Below are positions 9,151 to 19,561 of a stretch of DNA of 39,561 bases, piece after piece. The notes under the pieces are model-generated. The model was not told where the DNA came from. It made no database searches and worked only from the letters and a program-made list of their open reading frames with translations. The position numbers and the translations under genes were made by a program. The number at the start of each line of letters is the position of its first letter. Within the stretch, counting starts at the first letter, position 1. Source of the DNA: Pseudomonadota bacterium. Its GTDB lineage: Bacteria; Pseudomonadota; Gammaproteobacteria; Steroidobacterales; Steroidobacteraceae. Where the stretch lies: assembly GCA_021809525.1 (NCBI GenBank), contig JAKAYU010000008.1:1-39561 (forward strand). The letters are read 5' to 3'.

Positions 9151-10502
9151 GCCCCGCCAGCCACAAACCCGCCACCGCCGTCATCGCCGGCCTCGGCCGC
9201 ACGGGGCTCTCGTGCGCGCGGTATCTGCGCGAGCACGGCTGGCGGATCGCGGTCACCGACACGCGCGCCGATCCGCCGCAACTCGAGACGCTGCGTGCCC
9301 TCGATCCGGGCATCGAGGTGCGCGCCGGCGGGCTCGATCCGGCGCTGCTCGATGAGGCGGTGTGCGTGGTGGCCTCGCCGGGCCTGCCGCTCGATCTACC
9401 GTTCTTCCTCGAGGCGCGCCGCCGCGGGATCGAGATCTTCGGCGACATCGAGCTGTTCGCGCGAGCGGTGAGCGCGCCGGTGGTGGGCATCACCGGCACA
9501 AACGGCAAGAGCACCGTGACGAGCCTGCTCGGGCGCATGGCCGCGCGCGCCGGCATCGAGGTGCGAGTCGGGGGCAACCTCGGCGAGCCGGCCCTCGAAC
9601 TGCTGGCAGCGGCCGAGCGGGCAGTGCGGCCCACCGAGCTGTACGTGCTCGAGCTGTCGAGCTTCCAGCTCGACACCACCCAGTCGATCGATCTGAAGGC
9701 GGCCACGGTGCTCAACGTGACCGCTGATCACCTCGACCGTTATAGGTCCATCGAGGAGTACGCGCTCTCCAAGGCGCGCATCTTCGAACGCTGCGATACG
9801 GCGGTGGTCAACCTGGACGATCCGCTGGTGGCGCGGATGACGCGCGCCGCGCAGCGCACGCTCGGCTTCTCGGTGAGCGGGGCCAGTGGCGCGGTCTATA
9901 CGCTGCTCGAGCGCGGCGGCCGCTGGCTGGCGCGCCGCGGCGAGCCGCTCATGCCGGTGGCCTCCATGCGGCTGCGCGGAGTGCACAACGCCGCCAACGC
10001 GCTGGCGGCGCTCGCGCTCGGCGAGGCGCTCTCGCTGCCGCTGCCGGACATGCTCGCGGAGCTGCGTGACTTCGCGGGACTGCCGCACCGCACGCAGTGG
10101 GTGGCCGAGGTCGCCGGCGTCGTCTACATCAACGACTCGAAGGGCACCAACGTCGGCGCGACGCTCGCGGCGGTGAGCGGCATGGACGGGCCGCTGGTGC
10201 TGATCGCCGGCGGCGAGGGCAAGGGGCAGGACTTTGCGCCGCTCGCCGCGGCGCTGCGCGGCAAGACGCGTCACGTGGTGCTGATCGGGCGGGACGCGCC
10301 GCTGCTTGAGCGCGCGCTCGAGGGCGTGTGCGCGCTCGAGATCTGCGATTCGATGCGCGCGGCGGTGCGAGCCGCGGCCCGCGCAGCGCATGCCGGTGAC
10401 ACGGTGCTGCTCTCGCCGGCGTGCGCGAGCCTCGACATGTTCCGCGACTATGGACACCGCGGCGAGACGTTCGCCGAGGCCGTACGGGAGCTGACGGCAT
10501 GA
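9147..10502 (+). CDS. murD: MurD, UDP-MurNAc-L-Ala:D-Glu ligase
   Basis: MurD adds D-glutamate to UDP-MurNAc-L-alanine. The 451-residue protein has an N-terminal Rossmann-like domain ([17 protein letters not shown]), the P-loop GTNGKST at 117-123, the [12 protein letters not shown] block, and a C-terminal domain with NDSKGTN and [18 protein letters not shown]. It overlaps mraY and ftsW by 4 bases each. The order mraY-murD-ftsW-murG matches E. coli. Confidence 0.97.
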   Translation: MSPASHKPATAVIAGLGRTGLSCARYLREHGWRIAVTDTRADPPQLETLRALDPGIEVRAGGLDPALLDEAVCVVASPGLPLDLPFFLEARRRGIEIFGDIELFARAVSAPVVGITGTNGKSTVTSLLGRMAARAGIEVRVGGNLGEPALELLAAAERAVRPTELYVLELSSFQLDTTQSIDLKAATVLNVTADHLDRYRSIEEYALSKARIFERCDTAVVNLDDPLVARMTRAAQRTLGFSVSGASGAVYTLLERGGRWLARRGEPLMPVASMRLRGVHNAANALAALALGEALSLPLPDMLAELRDFAGLPHRTQWVAEVAGVVYINDSKGTNVGATLAAVSGMDGPLVLIAGGEGKGQDFAPLAAALRGKTRHVVLIGRDAPLLERALEGVCALEICDSMRAAVRAAARAAHAGDTVLLSPACASLDMFRDYGHRGETFAEAVRELTA

Positions 10503-11695
10503 GCGCCGCCGAACGCACACCGATGTCGTTCGCCCGTTCGAGCGGCCGCGGGCGGGTGATTTACATCGACACCGTGACCCTGGCGCTCGTGCTCGCGATC
10601 GTGCTGTTCGGGCTGATCATGATGACCTCGGCGTCGATCTCGATCGCCGGCCACTATACCGGCCAGCCGTTCTATTTTCTCGAGCGGCAGCTGATCGCAG
10701 TGGCCCTCGGGGTGGCCGGCGGGGTGTTCGTGTTCTCCTTCAAATGTGAGCGGCTGGAGCGGCTCTCTCCCTGGCTGATGATCGGGGCGATCGTGCTGCT
10801 GCTCGCGGTGCTCGTGCCCGGCCTCGGCGTGCGCGTCAACGGCGGGCGGCGCTGGCTGCACCTGGCGGGCCTGAGCTTCCAGGTCTCCGAGCTCGCGAGC
10901 GTGCTGGTGATGGTTTACATCGCCAGCTACGCGACGCGCCGCCAGGCTGAGCTTGAGGAGAGCTTCGGCGCTCTGGTCAAGCCGCTCCTGCTGCTCGCGC
11001 TCATTGCGGCGCTGCTGCTCGGGGAGCCGGACTTCGGCTCCGCCGCGGTGCTGTTCGCCACCGGCTTCGGCATTCTGTTTCTCGCCGGCGCGCGCCTGCG
11101 CTACGTGGTGCTGCTCACGGTGGTGGCGGTCATCGCCTTTGTGCTGCTCGCGGTGACCTCGGCATACCGCCTGCGGCGCATCACCAACTTCATCGATCCG
11201 TGGGCTTCCGCCTACGGTGCGGGCTTTCAGCTCACCCAGTCGCTGATCGCGATCGGGCGCGGCAAGTGGTTCGGCGTCGGCCTCGGCAACAGCGTGCAGA
11301 AGCTGTTCTATCTGCCCGAGGCGCACACCGACTTCCTCTTCGCGGTGCTCGCCGAGGAGCTCGGCCTCGCCGGGGTGCTGCTGACGATCGGGCTGTTCGT
11401 CGCGCTCGTCTGGCGCTCATTTCAGATCGCCGAGCTCGCCGCGCGCGCCGGCCTGACCTTCCAGCGGCTGCTCGCCGCCGGTTTCGGGCTGTGGCTCGGC
11501 ATGCAGACCTTCATCAACATCGGCGTGAACATGGGCATCCTGCCGACCAAGGGACTGACGCTGCCGATGATGAGCTATGGACGCTCGAGCATGATCATGA
11601 CGCTGGTGTGGGTGGGGCTGCTGCTGCGCATCTATCACGAGGCGCTGATCGAGAGCCGCGGCGCGGCGCGAGTGCGCGCGGAGGATGGGCAGTGA
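10499..11695 (+). CDS. ftsW: FtsW, SEDS-family septal peptidoglycan glycosyltransferase
   Basis: FtsW polymerises lipid II glycan strands at the septum together with FtsI. The 398-residue protein has about ten membrane segments and SEDS signatures: [38 protein letters not shown]-like [48 protein letters not shown], and [14 protein letters not shown] near the end. The last motif usually reads PxxSYGxSS, as here. The ORF track begins at 10421, but the ATG at 10499 overlapping the murD stop gives the expected short cytoplasmic tail; ATG 10523 is an alternative. The stop overlaps the murG GTG. Confidence 0.96.
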   Translation: MSAAERTPMSFARSSGRGRVIYIDTVTLALVLAIVLFGLIMMTSASISIAGHYTGQPFYFLERQLIAVALGVAGGVFVFSFKCERLERLSPWLMIGAIVLLLAVLVPGLGVRVNGGRRWLHLAGLSFQVSELASVLVMVYIASYATRRQAELEESFGALVKPLLLLALIAALLLGEPDFGSAAVLFATGFGILFLAGARLRYVVLLTVVAVIAFVLLAVTSAYRLRRITNFIDPWASAYGAGFQLTQSLIAIGRGKWFGVGLGNSVQKLFYLPEAHTDFLFAVLAEELGLAGVLLTIGLFVALVWRSFQIAELAARAGLTFQRLLAAGFGLWLGMQTFINIGVNMGILPTKGLTLPMMSYGRSSMIMTLVWVGLLLRIYHEALIESRGAARVRAEDGQ

Positions 11696-12777
11696 AGGGG
11701 CCCGTTCTCATCATGGCAGGCGGCACCGGCGGGCACGTCTTCCCGGCGCTCGCGCTCGCCCGCAGCCTGCGGGCGCACTCGGTGCAGGTCCTCTGGCTCG
11801 GCACGCGGCGCGGCATCGAAGCGCGGCTGGTGCCGGCCGAGGGCATCGACATCGAGTGGCTCTCGGTGGGCGGACTGCGCGGCAAGGGCTGGAAGACGCG
11901 GCTCGCCGCGCCGTGGCGGCTCGCCGTGGCGCTGTGGCAGGCGCTCGGCGTGATGCGCCGCCGCCGTCCGCGCGTGGTGGTGGGGCTGGGAGGCTTCGTC
12001 ACCGGGCCGGGCGGGGTGGCTGCCTGGCTCACGCGCCGGCCGCTGCTGATCCACGAGCAGAATGCGATCGCGGGATTCACCAACCGGGCGTTGGCGCCGC
12101 TCGCGCGCGAGGTGTTCGAGGCGTTTCCGGGCAGCTTCGGTCCGGGCGTGCGCGCCCGGGCCATCGGCAATCCCGTGCGGCGCGAGATCGCCTCCCTCGC
12201 GCCGCCGCGCGAGCGCCTCGCGGGCCGCACCGCGCCGGTGCGCGTGCTCGTCATCGGCGGCAGCCAGGGAGCCGTGCGGCTCAACACCGTTGTGCCGTTC
12301 GCGCTGGCACGCGCCGCCGCCACCTGCCGGCTCGAGGTGCGCCACCAGGCTGGCGAGCGCTGGATCGCGGCATGCCGGCAGAGCTATGCCGAGGCCGGCA
12401 TCCAGGCCGACGTGCAGCCGTTCATCACGGACATGGCCGCCGCGTACGCCTGGGCGGACCTCGCCATCTGCCGCGCCGGAGCACTCACGGTCTCGGAGCT
12501 GGCCGCCGCCGGCATCGGCGCGGTGCTGGTGCCGTTCCCCGCCGCGGTCGACGATCACCAGACACACAACGCGCGCCTGCTGGTTCGCCAGGGCGCCGCG
12601 GTCCTCATGTCCGAGCGCGAGCTCACGGCCGAGCGGCTTGCCGCCGAGCTCGAGCGGCTGTGCACCGAGCGCGGCCGGCTGATCGAGATGGGGGAGCGCG
12701 CCCGCGAACTTGCCCGGCCGGATGCCACCGAGCAGCTCGCCGCGAGCTGCCTGAAGTACCTCGAGAGGGTCGCATGA
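11692..12777 (+). CDS. murG: MurG, lipid II synthase (GlcNAc transferase)
   Basis: MurG adds GlcNAc from UDP-GlcNAc to lipid I on the inner face of the membrane, making lipid II. The 361-residue GT28 protein has the N-terminal glycine-rich motif [16 protein letters not shown], the [10 protein letters not shown] and [12 protein letters not shown] blocks, and a C-terminal donor site ([35 protein letters not shown]). I chose the GTG at 11692, which overlaps the ftsW stop (GTGA) and places the motif at the usual distance from the N-terminus. The ORF-track start at 11200 lies inside ftsW. The stop overlaps the murC ATG. Confidence 0.97.
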   Translation: MKGPVLIMAGGTGGHVFPALALARSLRAHSVQVLWLGTRRGIEARLVPAEGIDIEWLSVGGLRGKGWKTRLAAPWRLAVALWQALGVMRRRRPRVVVGLGGFVTGPGGVAAWLTRRPLLIHEQNAIAGFTNRALAPLAREVFEAFPGSFGPGVRARAIGNPVRREIASLAPPRERLAGRTAPVRVLVIGGSQGAVRLNTVVPFALARAAATCRLEVRHQAGERWIAACRQSYAEAGIQADVQPFITDMAAAYAWADLAICRAGALTVSELAAAGIGAVLVPFPAAVDDHQTHNARLLVRQGAAVLMSERELTAERLAAELERLCTERGRLIEMGERARELARPDATEQLAASCLKYLERVA

Positions 12778-14240
12778 GCGGGCCGACGGAGGTGACCGGC
12801 GAGCGGCGCGCACCGCACGGCATCGACCGCATGCGCCGCATCGATACCATCCATTTCGTCGGGATAGGCGGCAGCGGCATGAGCGGCATCGCGGAGGTGC
12901 TGCTCAACCTCGGCTACCGCGTGCAGGGCTCTGACCTGCGCGGCGGCGCGGTGACGCAGCGGCTGGCCGCGCTCGGTGCAAAGATCTTCCTCGGGCACGC
13001 CGCAGCCAACATCGCCGGCGCCGATGTGCTGGTCGTGTCGGGCGCCATTGCCAAGGACAATCCGGAAGTGGCCGCCGCGCAGGAGCTGCGCATTCCGGTG
13101 GTCTCGCGCGCCGAGATGCTCGGGGAGCTGATGCGCTTCCGCTACGCCATCGCGGTCGCCGGCACCCACGGCAAGACGACCACCACCAGTCTCATCGCCA
13201 GCATCCTCGCCGAGGGCGGGGAAGATCCGACTTTCGTGATCGGCGGGCGTCTGAAGAGCGCCGGCAGCCACGCCCGGCTGGGCTCGGGCCGCTATCTGGT
13301 CGCCGAGGCGGACGAGAGCGACGCCTCGTTCATGCACCTGCAGCCGCTCGTGGCGGTGGTGACCAACATCGACAACGATCACCTGGCCACCCACGGCGGG
13401 GATTTCGCGCGCCTGGCGCAGAGCTTCGTCGACTTTTTGCACAACCTGCCATTCTACGGCCTGGCGGTGCTGTGCTTGGACTGCGAGAACGTGCGGGCCA
13501 TACTGCCGCGTGTCGGGCGCCACGTGCTCACCTACGGCCTCAGCGCCGATGCGGACGTGCGCGGCAGCAACGTGCGCCGCGAGGGGCTGCGGACACGCTT
13601 CACCGTGACGCGCCCGGCGGGCGGACCGCTCGAGGTCACCGTCAACCTACCGGGTACGCACAACGTGTTGAACGCGTTGGCGGCGATCGCCGTGGCCACG
13701 GACCTCGGCATCGCCGATGCGGCCATCGGCCGGGCGCTCGCGCAGTTCCAGGGCATCGACCGGCGGCTGCAGCACGTGGCCGATTTCGACACCGCGGTCG
13801 GCCGGGTCACGGTCGTCGATGACTACGGCCATCATCCGACCGAAGTAGCCGCCACCCTCGAGGCGCTGCGCCAGGGCTACCCCGGCAGGCGCATCGTGCT
13901 CGCCTTTCAGCCGCACCGCTACAGCCGCACGCACGACCTCATCGATGACTTCGGCAAGGTGCTCGCGGGCGTCGATGTGCTGCTGGTCACGGAGGTGTAC
14001 GCCGCCGGCGAGGCGCCCATCGCCGGCGCCGACGGGCGCGCCATCTGCCGCGCGGTGCGCAGCCGCGGCCAGGTCGAGCCGCTGTTCGTCGAGCGCGTAG
14101 AAGAACTGGCCGAGTCGCTGCGCGACGTGCTCCGCGACGGCGATCTGATCGTCACCATGGGCGCGGGCAACATCAGTGCGGTCGCGCACGGACTGCCGGC
14201 GCGGCTTGCGGCATTGCTGCCGCCGCGGAGGGGCACATGA
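12774..14240 (+). CDS. murC: MurC, UDP-MurNAc:L-Ala ligase
   Basis: MurC adds the first amino acid, L-alanine, to UDP-MurNAc. The 488-residue protein has an N-terminal nucleotide fold ([18 protein letters not shown]), the P-loop GTHGKTTT at about 130-137, the EADESDASF block, the NIDNDHL block and a C-terminal domain with [10 protein letters not shown]. The ATG at 12774 overlaps the murG stop. It gives about 19 extra residues before [11 protein letters not shown], where an alternative start at 12831 exists. The overlap favours 12774. The stop overlaps the murB ATG. Confidence 0.97.
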   Translation: MSGPTEVTGERRAPHGIDRMRRIDTIHFVGIGGSGMSGIAEVLLNLGYRVQGSDLRGGAVTQRLAALGAKIFLGHAAANIAGADVLVVSGAIAKDNPEVAAAQELRIPVVSRAEMLGELMRFRYAIAVAGTHGKTTTTSLIASILAEGGEDPTFVIGGRLKSAGSHARLGSGRYLVAEADESDASFMHLQPLVAVVTNIDNDHLATHGGDFARLAQSFVDFLHNLPFYGLAVLCLDCENVRAILPRVGRHVLTYGLSADADVRGSNVRREGLRTRFTVTRPAGGPLEVTVNLPGTHNVLNALAAIAVATDLGIADAAIGRALAQFQGIDRRLQHVADFDTAVGRVTVVDDYGHHPTEVAATLEALRQGYPGRRIVLAFQPHRYSRTHDLIDDFGKVLAGVDVLLVTEVYAAGEAPIAGADGRAICRAVRSRGQVEPLFVERVEELAESLRDVLRDGDLIVTMGAGNISAVAHGLPARLAALLPPRRGT

Positions 14241-15133
14241 CACTCGCGCTTGCCCCGCAGTTCCTCTCCCGCATCCGCCGCGATGAGCCGATGAGCCGGC
14301 ATACCTCCTGGCACGTCGGCGGCCCGGCGGACATCTTCTTCACTCCCGAGAACCGCGCGGACCTCGCCGCCTTCCTGCGCAATCTGCCGCTCGAGGTGCC
14401 GGTATTCTGGGTGGGCCTCGGCAGCAACCTGCTGGTGCGCGACGGCGGCCTGCGCGGGGTGGTGGTGTGTACGCACGGTGCGTTCGAGCGGCTCGAGCGC
14501 ATCAGCGAGACTACGGTGTACGGCGAGAGCGGCGTGGCCTGCGCGCGCATCGCGCGCCAGTGCATCCGCTGGGGGCTCGGTCCCGCGGAGTTCTTCGCCG
14601 GCATCCCGGGCACCCTCGGCGGGGCGCTCGCCATGAACGCCGGCGCGTTCGGCGGGGAGACCTGGCAGCACGTCCTCACGCTCGACACGATCGACCGGCG
14701 TGGTCGCGAGCGCCGGCGCACGGCCGACGAATACCGCGTGGGCTATCGGCACGTCGAGCCGCCTGCGGCCGGGGAATGGTTCCTCGGGGCGACGCTGCGC
14801 TTCGAGAAGCGTCCGGCAGCGCACGCCAACGAGGTGCGCGAGCTGCTCGAGCGGCGCCGCGCGACGCAGCCGATCGGCGCGTGGAGCTGCGGCTCGGTGT
14901 TCACCAACCCGCCCGGCGATCACGCCGCGCGCCTGATCGAGGCGAGCGGCCTGAAGGGGCTCGCCGTCGGCGGAGCCTCGGTGTCGGAAAAGCACGCCAA
15001 CTTCATCCTCAATAACGGCGCTGCGAGCGCCGCCGATATCGAATCGCTGATCCGCAAGGTGCAGGAGACGGTCGCGCGTGAGCACGGCGTCACGCTCACG
15101 ACCGAGGTGCGCATCGTGGGGGAGGCGCACTGA
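14237..15133 (+). CDS. murB: MurB, UDP-N-acetylenolpyruvoylglucosamine reductase, type II-like
   Basis: MurB reduces the enolpyruvyl group using NADPH and bound FAD to give UDP-MurNAc. The 298-residue protein has the FAD-binding pattern (NTSWHVGG-like [22 protein letters not shown] at 60-69, [21 protein letters not shown]) and the catalytic serine in CGSVFTNP (Ser220). Its length and the CGSVF motif resemble the shorter type II enzymes rather than the 342-residue E. coli type I. The type call is inference. It overlaps murC by 4 bases and ddl by 1 base (TGATG). Confidence 0.96.
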   Translation: MTLALAPQFLSRIRRDEPMSRHTSWHVGGPADIFFTPENRADLAAFLRNLPLEVPVFWVGLGSNLLVRDGGLRGVVVCTHGAFERLERISETTVYGESGVACARIARQCIRWGLGPAEFFAGIPGTLGGALAMNAGAFGGETWQHVLTLDTIDRRGRERRRTADEYRVGYRHVEPPAAGEWFLGATLRFEKRPAAHANEVRELLERRRATQPIGAWSCGSVFTNPPGDHAARLIEASGLKGLAVGGASVSEKHANFILNNGAASAADIESLIRKVQETVAREHGVTLTTEVRIVGEAH

Positions 15134-16122
15134 TGCGGCTTCAGCACGATCCGGCCTGGATGCATCGGGCGAGCTCGAGCCGGGAGTTCGGTCGCGTCGC
15201 AGTGCTCGCCGGCGGCGACTCGAGCGAGCGGGAGGTTTCGCTGCTCTCGGGTGCCGCGGTGCTTGCAGCGCTCAAGCGCCGAGGCGTGGCGGCCGAGGCG
15301 TTCGATCCACGCGAGCGCCCGCTGCTTGAGCTTCTCCAGGGGCGATTCGATCGCGTGTGGATCGCTCTGCATGGCCCGGGCGGCGAGGACGGCACGCTGC
15401 AGGGTGCGCTCGAGTACCTAGGGGTGCCGTACACCGGCAGCGGCGTCATGGGTTCGGCCATCGGCATGGACAAGCTGCGCACCAAGCGCCTCGCGCATGC
15501 GATCGGCGTGCCGACGCCGGCCTCGCTCGAGCTCGGCGGTCCGCAGGATTTCGAACTCGCGCTCGAGCGGCTCGGTCTGCCGCTCATCGTCAAGCCGGCC
15601 ACGCAGGGCTCGAGCGTCGGCATCAGCAAAGTGGAGCGCGCCGAAGACCTGCCGGCCGCCTACGCGGCCGCGCGCGCCCTCGAGCGCAGCGTGTTCGCCG
15701 AGACCTGGATCAGCGGCGGCGAATACACCGTGGCGCTGCTGCAGGGCGCGGCGCTGCCCTCGATCCGCATCGAGACGCCGCGGACCTTCTACGACTACGA
15801 GGCGAAATACAACCGCGACGATACGCGCTACCTGTGCCCCTCGGGTCTGTCGGATCCGGCCGAGCGTCACCTCGGCAGCCTGGCGCGCGCCGCGTTCGAG
15901 GCCGTGGGCGCGCACGGCTGGGGCCGGGCGGACTTCATGATGGATGCCGCCGGCCGGCCGCTGCTGCTCGAAGTCAACACCGTGCCGGGCATGACCGGGC
16001 ACTCGCTGGTCCCGATGGCCGCGCGCGCCGCCGGCATCGATTTCGACGAGCTCGTCTGGCGGGTGCTCGAGACGAGTTTCGTGCGACGGGCGGCCGAGAG
16101 CGGCCGAGGCGGGGTGAGCTGA
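15133..16122 (+). CDS. ddl: Ddl, D-alanine--D-alanine ligase
   Basis: Ddl makes the D-Ala-D-Ala dipeptide used by MurF. The 329-residue ATP-grasp protein shows [19 protein letters not shown] near the start, [27 protein letters not shown], the substrate-loop sequence [15 protein letters not shown], and the metal-binding ending [20 protein letters not shown]. The start ATG overlaps the murB stop by one base and gives about 20 residues before the conserved core. An alternative ATG lies at residue 10. Position between murB and ftsQ matches ddlB of E. coli. Confidence 0.96.
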   Translation: MRLQHDPAWMHRASSSREFGRVAVLAGGDSSEREVSLLSGAAVLAALKRRGVAAEAFDPRERPLLELLQGRFDRVWIALHGPGGEDGTLQGALEYLGVPYTGSGVMGSAIGMDKLRTKRLAHAIGVPTPASLELGGPQDFELALERLGLPLIVKPATQGSSVGISKVERAEDLPAAYAAARALERSVFAETWISGGEYTVALLQGAALPSIRIETPRTFYDYEAKYNRDDTRYLCPSGLSDPAERHLGSLARAAFEAVGAHGWGRADFMMDAAGRPLLLEVNTVPGMTGHSLVPMAARAAGIDFDELVWRVLETSFVRRAAESGRGGVS

Positions 16123-16124
16123 CC

Positions 16125-16910
16125 ATGTTCAAACGCCGCACCAGAGGACGTTCAGCCGGGCAGCCCGCAGCGCGCCGACCCGGGCTGCTGCGCCGGCTGC
16201 TCGCGGCAGCCGGTGTCCTCGCGGTCCTGTGGCTGGCGCTGTGGGCTCTCAACCGACCCATCCGCGACGTACGCGTGAGCGGAAGCTTCGAGCACGTCAC
16301 CCCGCCCGCCGTCGAGCGGGCGGTGGCCGCCCAGGCCGAAGGCTCGGGGATTCTGACGGTGAACCTAGCGCGGGTGCGCGCGGCCGTGGATGCGCTGCCC
16401 TGGGTGGCGCGCTCGAGCGTCAGCCGGATCTGGCCTGACGAGCTCGCCGTGCGCGTGCACGAGCAGGTCGCGCTTGCCGGCTGGAACGGGCACGGGCTGG
16501 TCAATCGCGCCGGGAAGGTGTTCCTCAGGGGCCCGGCCAGCGTCCCGCCGGGACTGCCGAGCCTCGCGGGGCCACGTGGCACTTCGCAGCAGGTGACGCG
16601 CCGCTACCTGCGCATGAGCGGACAGCTCGAGCCGGAGGGCTTCTCGATCGCCTCCCTGACACTCGATGCGCGCGGCACGTGGCAGTTCACGCTCAACGAC
16701 GGGATCACCGTGCGGCTCGGACGATCACAGCTCGCCGCGCGGTTCGAGAAGTTCGTCAATGTGGCGCTCGCGATCGTCAAGCGCCGCGCCGGGGACATTT
16801 CCTACATCGACATGCGTTACATGAACGGTTTTGCAATTGGTTGGCGCACGGGCGCGCCGCGGGACCTCGCGCCCGCTCGGCTCACCGGCGCAGGAGGCCG
16901 CGATGCGTAA
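16125..16910 (+). CDS. ftsQ: FtsQ, divisome assembly protein
   Basis: FtsQ is a bitopic inner-membrane protein that binds FtsL-FtsB and recruits later division proteins. The 261-residue protein has a basic cytoplasmic tail rich in Arg, one membrane segment (about 23-43), a POTRA domain (PIRDVRVSGSFEHVTPPAVERAV...LPWVARSSVSRIWPDELAVRVHEQVALAGW) and the beta domain ending GDISYIDMRYMNGFAIGW. The ORF track starts far upstream in ddl. The ATG at 16125, two bases after the ddl stop, gives the normal layout. Its end overlaps the start of ftsA by 8 bases. Confidence 0.95.
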   Translation: MFKRRTRGRSAGQPAARRPGLLRRLLAAAGVLAVLWLALWALNRPIRDVRVSGSFEHVTPPAVERAVAAQAEGSGILTVNLARVRAAVDALPWVARSSVSRIWPDELAVRVHEQVALAGWNGHGLVNRAGKVFLRGPASVPPGLPSLAGPRGTSQQVTRRYLRMSGQLEPEGFSIASLTLDARGTWQFTLNDGITVRLGRSQLAARFEKFVNVALAIVKRRAGDISYIDMRYMNGFAIGWRTGAPRDLAPARLTGAGGRDA

Positions 16911-18138
16911 GCGATCCGAACGGGACCTCATCGTCGGTCTCGACATCGGCACGTCCAAGGTCCTCGCCCTGGTGGGGGAGGTCGGCGCGGACGGAGCCAT
17001 CGAGGTGCTGGGCATCGGCACGCAGCCTTCGCGCGGCCTGAAGAAAGGCGTGGTGGTCAACATCGAATCGACCGTGCAGTCGATCCAGCGCGCGGTGGAG
17101 GAAGCGGAACTCATGGCCGGCTGCGAGATCCACTCGGTGTTCGCCGGCATCGCCGGCAGCCACGTGCGCAGCCTCAACTCCCACGGCGTCGTGGCCATCC
17201 GCGACCGGGAGGTCACGCACGGGGACGTCGAGCACGTGATCGACGCGGCGCGCGCGCTCGCCATACCGGCCGACCAGAAGATCCTGCACGTGTTGCCGCA
17301 GGAGTTCGTGGTCGATGGTCAGGAAGGCATCCGCGATCCGATCGGCATGTCGGGCGTGCGGCTCGAAGCGAAGGTGCACATCGTCACCGGTGCCGACAGC
17401 GCGGCGCAGAACATCGAGAAGTGCATCAAGCGCTGCGGGCTCGAGGTCGAGGATGTGGTGCTCGAGCAGCTGGCCTCGAGCTTCGCGGTGCTCACCGACG
17501 ATGAGAAGGAGCTCGGCGTGTGCATGGTGGACATCGGCGGCGGCACCACCGACATCGCCGTGTTCGCCCAGGGGGCGATCCGGCACACCGCGGTCATTCC
17601 CATCGCCGGTGACCAGGTGACCAACGACATCGCCGTCTCCATGCGCACCCCGACGCAGCACGCCGAGGACATCAAGATCCGCTACGCGTGCGCGCTCTCG
17701 CAGCTCGCCAATCCCGACGAGAGCATCGAGGTGCCGAGCGTCGGGGACCGGCCGGCGCGGCGGCTCGCCCGCCAGACGCTCGCCGAGATCGTCGAACCGC
17801 GCTACGAGGAGCTGTTCGGCCTGGTGCGCGAGGAGCTGCGCAGGAGCGGCTTCGAGGAAATCATCGTCGCGGGCGTGGTGCTCACCGGCGGCAGCGCACG
17901 CATGGAGGGGGTCATCGAGCTCGCCGAGGAAGTCTTCCACGTGCCGGTGCGGCTCGGCCTGCCGCAGCAGGTCCAGGGGCTCGCCGACGTGGTGCGCAAC
18001 CCGGTGTTCGCCACCGGCGTCGGCCTGCTGCAGTACGCCCGCGACAACATTCTGCCCGCGCGCCGCGGGCGATCGCGCGGCAGCAATGCCAAGAACACGC
18101 TCGATCGCATGCGGGCGTGGTTCCAGGGGAATTTCTGA
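16903..18138 (+). CDS. ftsA: FtsA, actin-like membrane anchor for FtsZ
   Basis: FtsA is an ATP-binding actin homologue that tethers FtsZ to the inner membrane. The 411-residue protein has the phosphate-1 motif GLDIGTSKVLALVGEV, the phosphate-2 motif MVDIGGGTTDIAVF, the adenosine motif GVVLTGGSARMEG, and a C-terminal basic amphipathic stretch (LDRMRAWFQGNF) that is the expected membrane-targeting helix. A strong AGGAGG lies 5 bases before the ATG at 16903, so the ORF-track start at 16831 is not needed. This is the first junction in the cluster with its own strong ribosome site, in line with the higher need for FtsA and FtsZ. Confidence 0.97.
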   Translation: MRKRSERDLIVGLDIGTSKVLALVGEVGADGAIEVLGIGTQPSRGLKKGVVVNIESTVQSIQRAVEEAELMAGCEIHSVFAGIAGSHVRSLNSHGVVAIRDREVTHGDVEHVIDAARALAIPADQKILHVLPQEFVVDGQEGIRDPIGMSGVRLEAKVHIVTGADSAAQNIEKCIKRCGLEVEDVVLEQLASSFAVLTDDEKELGVCMVDIGGGTTDIAVFAQGAIRHTAVIPIAGDQVTNDIAVSMRTPTQHAEDIKIRYACALSQLANPDESIEVPSVGDRPARRLARQTLAEIVEPRYEELFGLVREELRRSGFEEIIVAGVVLTGGSARMEGVIELAEEVFHVPVRLGLPQQVQGLADVVRNPVFATGVGLLQYARDNILPARRGRSRGSNAKNTLDRMRAWFQGNF

Positions 18139-18183
18139 TCGTGACTCGTTTCATCCAACTTAGCCATCATCGAGGAGCGCGCA

Positions 18184-19386
18184 ATGTTTGAATTAATGGA
18201 TGCCTACAACCAGAGCGCCGTGATCAAGGTCATCGGCGTCGGCGGTGGAGGCGGCAACGCCGTGGCCCATATGCTGACGACCGGGATCGACGGCGTGGAG
18301 TTCATGTGCGTCAACACCGACGCCCAGGCGTTGAAGCACGCGAAGGTCAAGACCGCGCTGCAGATCGGCAGCAATATCACCAAGGGCCTCGGCGCCGGCG
18401 CCGATCCGGAGGTCGGCCGCCAGGCGGCCATGGAGGACCGCGACCGCATCGTCGAGCTCATCAAAGGCTGCGACATGCTGTTCATCACCGCGGGCATGGG
18501 CGGGGGCACCGGCACGGGCGGCGCGCCGGTGGTGGCCCAGATCGCCAAGGAGCTCGGTATCCTCACCGTCGCGGTGGTCACGCGCCCCTTCGAGATGGAG
18601 GGCGGCAAGCGCTCGCACGTCGCCGATCACGGCATCGGCGAGCTCGGCAAGTACTGCGACTCGCTCATCACCATTCCCAACCAGAAGCTGCTCACCGTGC
18701 TCGGGGCGCAGACCACGCTCCTCGATGCGTTCAAGGCGGCCAATCAGGTGCTGCAGGGCGCGGTGCAGGGCATCGCCGAGCTGATCACCCGCCCGGGCCT
18801 GATCAACGTCGACTTCGCCGACGTGCGCACCGTGATGTCGGAGACCGGCATGGCCATGATGGGAACCGGCACGGCAAGCGGTGAGGGGCGCGCCCGCGCA
18901 GCGGCCGAGGCGGCGGTGTCTTCCCCGCTGCTCGAGGACATCAACCTCGCCGGCGCGCACGGCATCCTGGTCAACGTTACCGCGGGCATGGACCTGTCCA
19001 TCGGGGAATTCCAGGAGGTCGGTCAGATCGTCAAGGAGTTCGCCTCCGAGGACGCGACGGTTGTGGTCGGCACGGTGATCGACCCGGAGCTCACCAACCA
19101 GGTGCGCGTGACGGTGGTCGCGACCGGGCTGGGCCGCCCGGCCGCCGCGGCCGGCGCCCGGCCGACGATCGGGGCCGGCCTGCGCGAGGCGGTTGCGCCG
19201 CGCGATACGCGCGCCGAGCCGCCGATGCGGGTGGTGCGGCGCAACGCGCCCTCGAGCAGCGACTACGCCAAGCTCGACCGGCCGACCGTGCAGCGCCAGC
19301 GCGCGGTGGGCGACGGGCTGCGGCAGGACGTCCCATCGGATGACCTGCTCGACATCCCGGCGTTCCTGCGCCGGCAGGCCGACTGA
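18184..19386 (+). CDS. ftsZ: FtsZ, tubulin-like division GTPase
   Basis: FtsZ polymerises into the division ring. The 400-residue protein has the tubulin signature GGGTGTG at 106-112, the N-terminal nucleotide-binding GVGGGGGNAVAHM, the synergy loop NVDFADVRTVM, a variable linker from about residue 320 and the conserved C-terminal peptide DDLLDIPAFLRRQAD that binds FtsA and ZipA. GAGGAG lies 6 bases upstream of the ATG. A 45-bp gap separates it from ftsA, wider than other junctions, so extra transcription from within ftsA is possible. A strong hairpin follows its stop codon. Confidence 0.98.
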   Translation: MFELMDAYNQSAVIKVIGVGGGGGNAVAHMLTTGIDGVEFMCVNTDAQALKHAKVKTALQIGSNITKGLGAGADPEVGRQAAMEDRDRIVELIKGCDMLFITAGMGGGTGTGGAPVVAQIAKELGILTVAVVTRPFEMEGGKRSHVADHGIGELGKYCDSLITIPNQKLLTVLGAQTTLLDAFKAANQVLQGAVQGIAELITRPGLINVDFADVRTVMSETGMAMMGTGTASGEGRARAAAEAAVSSPLLEDINLAGAHGILVNVTAGMDLSIGEFQEVGQIVKEFASEDATVVVGTVIDPELTNQVRVTVVATGLGRPAAAAGARPTIGAGLREAVAPRDTRAEPPMRVVRRNAPSSSDYAKLDRPTVQRQRAVGDGLRQDVPSDDLLDIPAFLRRQAD

Positions 19387-19399
19387 GCCGCGGCAAAGT

Positions 19400-19435
19400 C
19401 CATCCCCCGGGGTCTGATGGCGCCCCGGGGGATGG
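19400..19435 (+). terminator. 13-bp perfect hairpin after ftsZ, no T-tract
   Basis: CCATCCCCCGGGG (19400-19412) and CCCCGGGGGATGG (19423-19435) form a perfect 13-bp stem with a 10-base loop, starting 13 bases after the ftsZ stop. No run of T follows, so it is not a classical intrinsic terminator. It may be a factor-assisted terminator, a 3' end protecting structure, or an attenuator limiting flow into lpxC. The stem is seen directly; the function is inferred. Confidence 0.5.
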
Positions 19436-19452
19436 GCCGCTGGCGCCGTTGC

Positions 19453-19482
19453 GCGACATGGAGTAAATGGTGTGGCTATGGT
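19453..19482 (+). promoter_or_regulatory. Weak candidate promoter for lpxC
   Basis: GCGACA (19453-19458) and TATGGT (19477-19482) are separated by 18 bp in the slightly less GC-rich gap between the ftsZ hairpin and lpxC. The -35 matches consensus only in its GACA part. If the ftsZ hairpin ends most transcripts, lpxC needs a promoter about here, but this match alone is weak. Confidence 0.3.
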
Positions 19483-19561
19483 ACGGTAGCGCGCCATTAC
19501 CCGCCCGGGGACGGCCCCTATTGGGGTGGACTGGATCTGCGCGAACCACAGAAAAAGACCC

